From: Stephanodiscus triporus
Taxonomy: Eukaryota; Bacillariophyta; Thalassiosirophyceae; Thalassiosirales; Thalassiosiraceae
Assembly (NCBI GenBank): GCA_036939755.1
Contig: JALLAZ010000266.1
Span: forward strand, 1-18,179
Direction of reading: 5' to 3'
Length of the DNA stretch: 18,179 nt
Shown here: one piece after another, positions 1 through 9,096 of the stretch
How the letters are laid out: each line of letters starts with the position of its first letter
Numbering within the stretch: position 1 is the stretch's first letter
Notes under the pieces: generated by a model
The model's database searches: none
Told to the model about the DNA's origin: nothing
Seen by the model: only the letters and a program-made list of their open reading frames with translations
Made by a program: the position numbers and the translations under genes

Positions 1-344
1 TTTGGTCCATCGGCGTCGTCGCGTACATTTTGTTATGCGGCTACCCTCCATTCAACGGTGATAACGATAACGACATTTTTGAATCCATCGAAAGAGGTCG
101 GCTGGTATTTCCCAACCACCAAGCTTGGTCAAACAAAAGTGACCTGGCAAGGGACTTCATCAAGTGTCTACTGAGGAGAGATCCCAGGAAACGGCTGACG
201 GCCAAGGAGGCATTGCGCCATCCTTGGATTACAAAGACCACACATAGTGAACGCGCAGTTGAAAAGGATGAAGATCTCGCGGCGAGAATTCAGAAGCTGA
301 GGTGCTCAATCCACAGGTTAAAGATATGGAACGCAGCCGCGTAG
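1..344 (+). CDS. CaMK/CDPK-type Ser/Thr protein kinase, C-terminal part (5' end outside window)
   Basis: The frame is open from the window edge (first whole codon at 3) to TAG at 342-344. It starts inside kinase subdomain IX with [17 protein letters not shown], the hallmark of the Ca2+/calmodulin-dependent and CDPK group, then shows subdomain X and the subdomain XI block [17 protein letters not shown] with its invariant Arg. ATP-binding and catalytic loops lie upstream of the window. After the kinase fold only about 35 residues remain, with no EF-hands, so this end looks like a CaMK rather than a CDPK. The tail has a basic, hydrophobic stretch ([18 protein letters not shown]) that could be an autoinhibitory or calmodulin-binding helix; this is inference. 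The gene is convergent with METH. Confidence 0.88.
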   Translation, partial: WSIGVVAYILLCGYPPFNGDNDNDIFESIERGRLVFPNHQAWSNKSDLARDFIKCLLRRDPRKRLTAKEALRHPWITKTTHSERAVEKDEDLAARIQKLRCSIHRLKIWNAAA

Positions 345-448
345 AGAGTAGAGTGTAAATAGATACAAACATAGTTCTACTACACCTTTACGAAGATTCT
401 TGATAAATAGAGATAGTGTGTGGCCACTCTTCCCTCCCAGCTACCTCC

Positions 449-454
449 AATAAA
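449..454 (+). promoter_or_regulatory. possible polyadenylation signal of the kinase gene
   Basis: AATAAA lies about 105 nt after the kinase stop codon, inside the 214-bp spacer shared with the convergent METH gene. The position is right for a 3'-end signal, but the hexamer is common by chance and poly(A) signals in algae vary. Confidence 0.3.
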
Positions 455-558
455 ATGGATTGAACCCTGGTCATTCTTCCATGTGATTCACAAAAATCAT
501 TCTTTATCTGCTTAACTGTCTACCCTATACTCTTGTCCATCAAACATCTTCGAGCTGA

Positions 559-3500
559 TTAATCCCTTTCATAGTTTAGGATCGGAGACAGCCACCTTTC
601 ACAGAGTGACATATCCATTTCTTTGCGCACGGCGTAGCTTTCAACTTGATCCTTGCCTATCTGCCCCACAGCAAAGTAACATGACTGGGGGTGCGCAAAC
701 ACCAATGCTGAAACAGATGCAGCAGGGATCATGGAAAGTGAGTCTGAAAGAGTGATACCCGCGAGCTCTTGAGCCTTGATAACCTTCCACATGGTTGATT
801 TTTCTGTGTGGTCAGGCTGTGATGGGTATCCTGGGGCTGGGCGGATGCCGACATATTTGATCTTGAGAAGTTCGTCTTCTTTCAGGCATTCCTCCTTTGC
901 ATAACCCCACATATCTGTACGAATGACCCGATGCAGGTATTCAGCAAATGCTTCAACAAAGCGGTCTGCTAAAGCCTGGGACATAATCTTGTTGTAGTCA
1001 TCATGCTCTTTCTCATACTTCTCAACAAGACCTTCACACCCAAGGCATGACACAGCAAACATACCAAGATGGTCCTTGTAACCGGCTGGAGCAATGAAAT
1101 CTGACTGACTCAAATAAGGATCTTTGAGGCGTAAGTCACGGGTGAAAAAAATAGCAATGGTGAGATCATCATCAGAAGAGAAATCAATCGTCGCTACTTT
1201 TCGAGCTTACCGTCACTCTCTTTCTCGGCTTGCTGCCGAAGCATACAGAATTTATCAAGTGGTTTACCAGCTTCACGATCTTCTTCACTGGCATAGATAA
1301 GAACATCTTCACCATCATCTGTGCAGTTTGCTGGGAATAGGCCAACAACGCCTTTCAAATACATGCTTTTGTTGGCAATGATCTCCTTCATCAGCACTTG
1401 GGCATCATCGAACAACTTCTTTGCTTCGGCACCAACAGCTTGATCGTCAAAGATTTTGGGATAGCCACGATTTGGATAACGGCCTCTGAGTTCCCATGTT
1501 TGGAAGAAAGGGTTCTGTTTGAATTGAAATAAAGAGAGACTTATTATAGTTGTACACTGAAAAAACTACACACAAATGAAGGTGGGAGTAAACTTACCCA
1601 ATCCATGTATGGAACAACATCTTCAAGCTTGACATCATCGACGACTGTAACCCCAATCATTCTTGGTGCTGGTGCGGGAGGGGTGGCATCAAAATCTATG
1701 ACAAGCCTCTGTTTCTTTGCCTGATCAAAGGTGAGGAAATATCTGTCCTCTAGACCTGCGTAGTAATCTTCCCTCATCTGTGATGGTGATGGACGAAACG
1801 CATATCTTGATCAGCAAACATAAGGATGTAGATCAATCATATGACTAAAACTATTTACCTCATCGTACTCTTCCATGATATCAGTGACGTATGGCTCCTT
1901 ATTTTCACCCAACAAAGATGACACAACCGTGACAGATCTGGATGCATCCAAGACATGAATGACAGGGTGCTCTAGTGTGAAATAGTTCGGAGAAACTTTC
2001 ACAGCTGTGTGCATTTTGGACGTGGTAGCACCTCCGATTAGAAGTGGCTGTGTGAAACCACCCTTGGCCATTTCCTTTGCTACAACAACCATCTCGTCCA
2101 ATGATGGAGTAATCAACCCAGAGAGACCAATAACATCAACATTGTACTCCTTGGCTTTTTGTAGAATGAGCTCACATGAGCACATAACACCAATATCATA
2201 CACTTTGTAGTTGTTGCACCCAAGTACAACAGCAACAATATTTTTCCCGATGTCATGCACATCACCTTTGACAGTAGCCATGAGAACTTTTCCTGTGAAA
2301 TTGGTAACCAGCAGGTGAAGTTGTTGAGATCTTATGCCAGAAAAGAAACCCACAATACGACGGTAAGTCTTACCAGCAAAGTTTGAATCATCATCTTGGT
2401 TGAACTCCTCAGGGTCCTTCCCTTCTGAGATCAGTTTCAGCCTTTTCTCTTCTTCCATAAATGGAATTAAGTAAGCAACAGCTTTTTTCATGACACGGGC
2501 AGACTTTATGACTTGAGGCAAGAACATTTTTCCAGCCCCAAACAAATCTCCAATGATGTTCATTCCATCCATGAGGGGACCCTCAATTATATGAAGAGGC
2601 TTCTCGGCCATCTTCCTAGCCTCCTCAACGTCTTGATCAATATATTGGGAGATTCCATGAATCAAGGCATGTTCTAAGCGCGGTGTAACCGGCAAATCAC
2701 GCCATGACACTTGATGGACTTTTTCAGCAACGCCGCCACCCTTCTTGGCGGCCTCAACTCTTGCCTTCTCCCGCGTAGTCAACTCCAACATCACATCAGT
2801 TGCATCGGGTGTCTTGTTGAACACCAAATTCTCACATGCAAGTTTGATGTCAGACTCTACCTCAGAAAGAGCTAACATTTCATGGGCATTGACAATGCCA
2901 ACGTCCATTCCAGACTGTAAAATTGCATTGTAAAGAAAAACAGCATGGATTGACTCGCGAATCTTCATCACACCACGGAAACCGAATGACAAGTTGGAAA
3001 TGCCTCCGCTGATTTTGACATAAGGACAAATCTCCTTGATTGTCTTGGTTGCATTAATGAAATCCACACCATAATTCGCATGCTCTTCCATTCCAGTTCC
3101 AATCGTTAATACATTCGGATCAAAAATAATGTCCTCGGGAGGGAAGTGGACCTCGTTCACCAAGATATCATACGATCGCTTACAAATTCTCACTTTCTCT
3201 GATTCAGTGGCCGCCTGCCCTTCTTCATCAAAGGCCATCACCACAACCGCACAGCCGTGTTTCCTCAACAAAGTAGCCTGCTCCTTGAACAGCTCCTCGC
3301 CAACCTTCAACGATATCGAGTTAACAATACACTTGCCCTGGCACCACTTCACCCCGGCCAACACAATCTCAAACTTGGACGCGTCAAGCATGAAAGGAAC
3401 CTTCGACACCTCTGGCTCTGTCACCGCAATCTTTACAAACTTCTGCATTGCAGCGAGGCCGTCCAACATGCCATCATCGACGTTGATGTCAAGCACATGA

Positions 3501-4981
3501 GCTCCATCCTCGACTTGCTTCTTGGCAATGTCCATGGCAGTGCCGTAATCGCCAGCCATCATTAACTTCTTGAAGCGGATCGAGCCTGAGATATTGCAGC
3601 GCTCGCCAACGTTCAAAAATGGAAGCCCAAGATGATTGTGCACATCCTCCACAACCAAGTCTTCCAAACCTGACAGCCACATCTTGGGACGACCAACATC
3701 TGGAAGCTTGCGAGGTTTGTAGCCTTCGGACGCCTCCCTGATGGACTTGATGTGTGGTGGCGTTGATCCGCAGCAGCCTCCAACCATGTTGATCCAGCCA
3801 TTTTCAAAGAACACCTTATTGTGCTCAGCCATATCTTCGGGCGTTTCATCATACCCGCCCATAGCGTTGGGCAAACCAGCGTTCGAGTACACGTGCATGA
3901 AGCACTCTACACAGTTGGCAAGCCTCTCGATGAATGGAGTCATGTGCTTAGCTCCAAGGGCACAGTTCAAACCCACACACATTGGCTTTGCATGGCGGAT
4001 GGACGCATAGAATGCCTCGCCTGTCTGTCCAGAAAGTGTACGTCCTGACTGATCTACAAGTGTACCAGACACAAACACAGGAACATCCAAACCTGTTAAC
4101 TCCAAGTACTCTCCAACGGCATACAAAGCTGCTTTTGCGTTTAACGTGTCGAAGATAGTCTCGACGATCAAAATGTCAGCTCCTCCATCCATCAAAGCCA
4201 CAGTCTGCTCAAAGTATGCTTCCACCAGCTCGTCAAATGTGACATTGCGAGCAGCGGGATCCTCCACTGATGGAGAGATAGAACCAGTACGATTTGTTGG
4301 CCCAATGGCCCCCACCACAAACCGAGGCTTGCTGGGGTCTTTGGCCGTCACCTCATCGCACGCTTCACGAGCCAAACGTGCACCTTCATAGTTCAATTCA
4401 TACACGTAATCCTCCATCTCATAGTCTGCCATGGCAATGCGCGTGGATGAGAACGTATTTGTGCCAATCAAATCAGATCCGCCAACCTCAAGATACTCCT
4501 TGTAAATGCCGCTGATGATGTGTGGTTGTGTGATGGACAACTGATCATTGTTTCCTTTCATGTTGCATTTCCAGTTGGCAAACCGCTCACCCCTATATTC
4601 CTCTTCCTCAAGCCTGTTCCTCTTGGCATAGTTTTGGATCATCGTACCCATGGCGCCATCGTAGATGGCTATGCGGCTGGTGAACAGGGAGGTGATGTAC
4701 TCACGGACACTGTCGCGTCCACGAACAAAATGTGGAAAAGATTCAGGATAGACATCCCTTGGCTGGGCGTAATCAAGTTTGGGCTTGCTGGGATTGGTTG
4801 CCTTGGCGCGGATGGCAGCAATCTTCTCGTGGGTAATATTGGAGTTAAGGTATGTGTTCGGGATGTGATTTCGAGCGGCCTCAGACGTTGGAAGAGGTGG
4901 CTCAGTGGCTGGTATGGGTTCCACTTCATCGTAAGGAAATAGCTTTCTCGGTAGTTTGGGATATTCCTTACCCCCCATCAT
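559..4981 (-). CDS. METH: cobalamin-dependent methionine synthase (5-methyltetrahydrofolate-homocysteine methyltransferase)
   Basis: This enzyme transfers a methyl group from 5-methyl-tetrahydrofolate to homocysteine through cob(I)alamin. Deduced coding exons: 4981-2374, 2292-1859, 1777-1598, 1514-1211 and 1121-559, giving 1362 residues (human enzyme about 1265). Domains in order: N-terminal extension (about 1-100); homocysteine domain from [10 protein letters not shown], with zinc ligands Cys340 and Cys403/Cys404 (GGCCGSTPP), spaced 63 apart as in the human enzyme; pterin-binding domain ([11 protein letters not shown]); cap and B12 domain with [10 protein letters not shown], His882 being the lower cobalt ligand, then [11 protein letters not shown] and IGGATTS; AdoMet reactivation domain with [15 protein letters not shown] near 1269 and KDQVESYA. 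Introns of 81, 81, 83 and 89 bp are GT-AG and joins restore conserved sequence. An upstream in-frame ATG at 5071 is probably intronic, so the start at 4981 (or 4978) is preferred. All key residues are present. Confidence 0.95.
2293..2373 (-). other. 81-bp METH intron that is open in frame
   Basis: On the minus strand a GTAAG donor follows GCTG and a TTTCACAG acceptor precedes GAAAAGTT. Removing 81 bp joins [14 protein letters not shown], which matches the family just before the B12 domain. Left in, the segment adds 27 codons without a stop, so a simple ORF call absorbs it. Its length matches the other METH introns. Confidence 0.85.
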
Positions 4982-4999
4982 CTGAAGAATCGTGCGATT

Positions 5000-5335
5000 C
5001 TGTTGTGGCAACGTAAAATGAAAAAAAAACATATTCGTTAGTTCACGAATGTGGTAATTATTGCTTGACATTGATCAAAATGAGCGAAGCATCGGTGCTG
5101 CAAATTTCTCTCAGAAAGATAGGACTGTTTTGTCCTTCATGGCAATTTTATACATATTAGGAATTAGCATGGTATCAGATCCTCATGGAGATATTTCACT
5201 GAAGCATTGTCGGGAGGGGGGATGCGCGCCGTAAAAATGTGTAGCACAGGAAGATTATGCTTTGGCGCAGTCTCAACCAAGGCAACACTGCTATGTCATT
5301 AACAACGACCTTAACACCCGTCCCCGTGGACTTAC
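5000..5335 (-). other. probable 5' leader intron of METH
   Basis: Reading the minus strand, a perfect GTAAGT donor begins at 5335. A CTAAC branch-point-like motif lies near 5040, followed by a T-run, a further pyrimidine-rich stretch and CAG ending at 5000, 18 nt before the ATG pair at 4981/4978. No ATG was seen in the 65 nt upstream of the donor, so exon 1 would be untranslated. At 336 bp it is longer than the coding introns. If it is not spliced, translation could begin at 5071 and add 30 residues, including an odd Phe-rich stretch encoded by the pyrimidine tract. Confidence 0.55.
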
Positions 5336-6103
5336 ATTCGTGGGTCTTCTCCACAATGCACTCCAATACCTCCCGTCGGCTCGTTCGATGTGACGGGTGC
5401 GTTTTTAGTTAACCAAGCGCAGCACTCTGGGGAGAGGTGGGGAGGGAGCGCCTCCCACACAAGAACTGCGGACAGACGGAACGTGCAGAAAAAACGCGTA
5501 TCTTACGAACAAAGCGTCAGAAGAACGTGCCATGCGTAGCTCCCTTCGTTTGAAAAATAGCCAGACGCGGTTTGGCTCCCGCCAAATCCCTTCGTTTGGC
5601 GGGATCATCCGAACGGAAATAAAATGTGGTTGTGCCAACTTTGCCAACACCAAACAACAAACAACTCACATTAGTGAAGAATGAACGGAGTTTTGAAGAG
5701 AGGGGGCGGGCTTGTCTCCCAGCCGACAAGAAATCATCCCTTGCAGTCGGAAGCGACCTCTAGTTGGGCACTTGTTATGAGGAGCAGTGTAGTATGACGC
5801 TTTTGCCCTCATCAGTCGTCATTTCGCACAGAACAAGCGCGGTTCTACTAGTATGGCCTCTGTGATGCTAAGAGGCCTGCGAGAGAGTTCTTGAATGTCA
5901 GATGATAGCATTATGAACTGCTCAAAGTAGAAATAGGACGAAATCGAAACCCGATGAAACATCCCAACTGCTCCGAACTAACGATTGGATAGCAATTGCA
6001 ATTTGCATTCCTACAAATAAACCCCGAAGACACAGAAAACTCCTTCGGCGAGTGAAGCGTACGACACTCTAAAAGTCGTTGATCCTTACATCGCACCAAG
6101 ATC
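5336..6103. promoter_or_regulatory. divergent intergenic region between METH and the secreted-protein gene
   Basis: These 768 bp hold the presumed METH leader exon and the promoters of both genes. No convincing coding frame was found; the short minus-strand ORFs at 5405-5729 have no recognisable motif. Visible structure is the inverted repeat at 5576-5603 and a direct repeat of TCCCTTCGTTTG, once just upstream near 5540 and once in the hairpin loop and arm. No clear TATA box was located. Confidence 0.5.
5576..5603. promoter_or_regulatory. perfect inverted repeat with paired E2F-like sites
   Basis: TCCCGCCAAA (5576-5585) and TTTGGCGGGA (5594-5603) are exact reverse complements separated by 8 nt. 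Each arm matches the general E2F/DP consensus TTTSSCGS known from animals and plants. It lies between two divergent genes, about 500 bp from the + gene start and 240 bp from the presumed METH donor. The structure is certain; the regulatory role is inference. Confidence 0.4.
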
Positions 6104-8756
6104 ATGGGCTGTCCATCTCTCACCACGTTTTACCTCGCATGGGGGTCCATCCTCCTTCTCAACATTAGTTCAGCTGTTTCTTTTCCTGACTCGTCCATCA
6201 TTGAAGCCACCAAGGAAAAGTACAATCTCCTCCGCTCAAGGCACTTGCAATCCTCTTCGTCAGACACTCCACTCACGTTGGAGCAATTCGATTCATGTAT
6301 GACCGACCTAAAGCTCGCTGATTCTAATGCCGATTCACAACTGGACAAATCGGAATACCTACTTTTCCTGTCAATGAATTCGGCAAAGTACGGCTACGCA
6401 TGGGGAGATGCTTCGAACCAGTTCTCACTGAGTGAATTGCCGTTAGAATTCGCCATGCTATTCCATAGCACGGCGTGCATGTGCGCATACGAGCAAGATT
6501 CGGCAAGTGTCGACTTTGGTTGCTGTCAGGGCGCAAACGAACATGTTGTCATATATGCTGATAGCGGAAGCAACATGACGGAGGAGCAAGAGACATATTC
6601 TCGACTATTTTGTTCCGAGGCGTACAACTCGTATTCGTCCACATCCAGTCCCACCAAGAGTCCTTTGGCGATGACGATGCCTCCTAACATAATGTCACCG
6701 TCACCAATAGTGTCTACCATTACTCCGACTACTGTGGCTCCTGGCACTTCGCCTCCTACTCCGACCATGACATCTCCTCCAGTCATGCCGCTCACGGCCT
6801 CACCTACGCAACGGGTGCCAACCATTCCTCCGAATACTGTGGCTCCTGGCACTTCTTCTCCTACTCCGACCATGACATCTCCTCCAGTCATGGCGCTCAC
6901 GGCCTCACCAACGCAACGGATGTCAACCTTTCCTCCGAATACTGTGGGTCCTGGCACTTTTTCTCCTACTCCTACCATGACAACTCCTACAGTCATGCCG
7001 CCAACTGCATCCTCAACAATCCTTGAAATAGACATCGAATATGGTATATCCTCCGACTGTGGAATGACAGCCTACGATGTCATGAATGGCAATTATGGCA
7101 TTACCATCAAGGAGGGCTTGATTACTGCTGCTGAGACGGTGTTGGTTGATATCTTAAATAGCACATATCCTCGTGAAGCGCCAACTGAAGTTGTTGTGGA
7201 GACTGCTTTTCCGGAGAGCATCCCTACCATGCCACCTGTTACCGTTTTAGACAGTATGCCACCGGTTGCTAATTCAGGCAGCATTCCTACAATGCCACCG
7301 GTCATTTCTTCCTTTAGTATCCCTACCATGCCTCCTGCTGCTGGGGGCGAGGATCCAAGTGCAATGGCCGCTGAAACGACGAATAAAAATTTTCTAAAGA
7401 CGGTACGAATTCGCGTCGAAGGATTGCCAAGTGCGCCGGTGAAGGTTGGTCATGACGATCCATATACTCTCCGTCGTGGCTTGGCCATGCTCTCTGTCCC
7501 GGAGGGGCAGCCACAAAGCTTACGTGGCGACCACTGGCCATTGAACAAGCATCATCAGCTGCAAAAAGGTTTTCGATCACTTGTTTACTATACGGAACAA
7601 AACCCCGTCATCATTACTAACGTCGAGGATGTTTCGGATCAATCCTGTCCAATAGGGATTGTTTGCATGAAAGTTCAGTCGACACTGTTCGTCACGCTAG
7701 AGGAAGGAGATGTTGCCAATGACGTCGAGGCGGTGATTCGAAATGGCGTTGAGCTAAGTTTGGAGGATTACAGCTTCTTTGATGTAAGTTGTGGTTCGAT
7801 CTTGAGTACCAATCCGATTCTTGGTTCATCTTCGGCCTGTGGCTCACACTGAGTCTTTTCAATCCCTATCCTCACACGTACAGTCTATGCCCGACGATAC
7901 AATAGTTTGCCCACCGCCTTTCAGTGCTTCTCCCATTCCAATCCCTCCAAACTCGAGCGAGCCAACATCGCCCAGTCCAACGCCAGTGGTCTTTCCCACG
8001 ACTTCTACACCCACATCTATCCCTATGAGCACTAGCGAGCCAACTTCGCCTCCTGTCCTCAGTTTAACACCAGTGGCCATACCTACGACTCCGCCACCCA
8101 TCGCTGCAACACCGACGACACTGATGCCATTTCACACTGCTGTAACAGAGTCGCCTTCACTAGTTAGCGAAGAAGATACTACTGGACCTATGAATGTTAC
8201 AATCCAGTAAGTTGAAAATCTCAGATGAATCATTTAAGGCATTCTTATGCTTCATCCTCATTGATTTGTTTTCGCTATACATAGGTATAATTTCGACAAT
8301 GACTGTGGACTAGATGCCGAGGCCATCATGAATGAAGAGGGGAACACATTCAAGGATGTTCTGGTTGACGTGACTACGGCTGCTACTATTCAGATATTAA
8401 ATGAAACATTTCCTAGAGTGAATGAAGAGGAGCCTGCGAGAAGAAGAGGTTTTAGGGGTCTCGTGCACCTCGATAATCCGAGATCCACATCATTTTTTTC
8501 TGGTCAACAAAGACGAAATCTGGTGTACTACACGGATGAATATCCAGTAACAATTGACCGTATCATCGACATTGAAAGCTGTGATCCCGGCTTCAGTTGT
8601 CTTTTGGTAATTTCTACCATTATCGTCGTGTTAGAAGCTGGCGATGATCCTACTCAAGTAAATGATGCCATCGTTAGTGGTATTGCGGACTCATTTTCGG
8701 ATGGGAGTATATATGGTACTGTGCCACCAGAGTCTCTCGAATGCCCGTCGGTGTAA
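6104..8756 (+). CDS. secreted mosaic protein: signal peptide, EF-hand loop, Thr/Pro-rich repeats, duplicated Cys domain
   Basis: Deduced exons 6104-7783, 7884-8206 and 8285-8756 give 824 residues. Introns of 100 and 78 bp have GTAAGT donors and AG acceptors and keep frame. Residues 1-26 form a signal peptide with a hydrophobic core (WGSILLLNISSAVS). An EF-hand-type loop, DSNADSQLDKSE, is at 73-84 with acidic or polar residues at positions 1, 3, 5, 9 and 12, followed by a Cys-containing segment (CMCAYE, FGCC). Residues about 185-305 are Ser/Thr/Pro-rich with a 35-residue tandem repeat. Domain A (about 307-573) and domain B (about 662-824) are related copies sharing a DCG motif, LVYYT-x2-xPV, a Cys pair and an LExGD motif; A carries a long Pro/Met-rich insert. 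I do not recognise the domain. The architecture suggests a secreted or cell-wall/surface protein, probably O-glycosylated; this is inference. Function is unknown. Confidence 0.82.
6731..7015 (+). repeat. 105-bp tandem repeat, about 2.7 copies, in coding sequence
   Basis: Units begin at 6731, 6836 and 6941, exactly 105 bp apart, each starting ACTGTGG(C/G)TCCTGGCAC. They encode a 35-residue unit, TVAPGTSPPTPTMTSPPVM followed by a (P/A)LTASPTQR-type tail, and the third copy is incomplete and most diverged. The repeat is in frame, so copy number can change without a frameshift. Confidence 0.92.
7212..7342 (+). repeat. short degenerate repeats encoding SIPTMPP
   Basis: Within the insert of domain A the motif SIPTMPP (or a shortened SMPP form) occurs four times at irregular spacing of roughly 30-50 bp, as variants of AGCATCCCTACCATGCCACC. 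It is a second, independent low-complexity expansion in the same gene and is absent from domain B. Confidence 0.75.
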
Positions 8757-9096
8757 AGATGGGAGAGAGGCAATGGTCAGTCATATAGAGAATATTTATT
8801 TACTAATTGCATAACTTGCGTATCTCATCTGTCTAACAGTGAAAAACATAACTGTCATGGATCAAGTTAGGTGCCATGATTGTCATTTTGTATGATCACT
8901 ACATAGTAGTTTGTTTGAATAGAAATTAGGGTTCAAGAAGACAATTTTGGGTGTGCACACAGCCATGAAAAATTGAGGGTCTTCAAGTTTTAGCATGTCG
9001 GTCCGTTGTTTTGCAATTGTGAGACTTGATGGTATTCGGATGCTTCGATGCAGTAGAATCAGGACAATATTTCAGATTACTTTTTACGGTTGGTTT
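8757..9096. other. convergent 3' spacer
   Basis: These 340 bp separate the stop codon of the secreted-protein gene (+) from the stop of PDAT (-) and must hold both 3' UTRs. The sequence is AT-rich. I see no gene, hairpin terminator or clear repeat in it. Confidence 0.6.

Noticed and set aside
3129..4942. Several plus-strand ORFs of 75-140 codons opposite METH
   Set aside because: Antisense shadows of a highly conserved coding exon, with no motif of their own.
7854..8210. Treating 7821-8210 and 8328-8756 as separate small genes
   Set aside because: Good donor/acceptor pairs in matching phase (7783/7884 and 8206/8285) join them to the upstream frame and complete two related domains.
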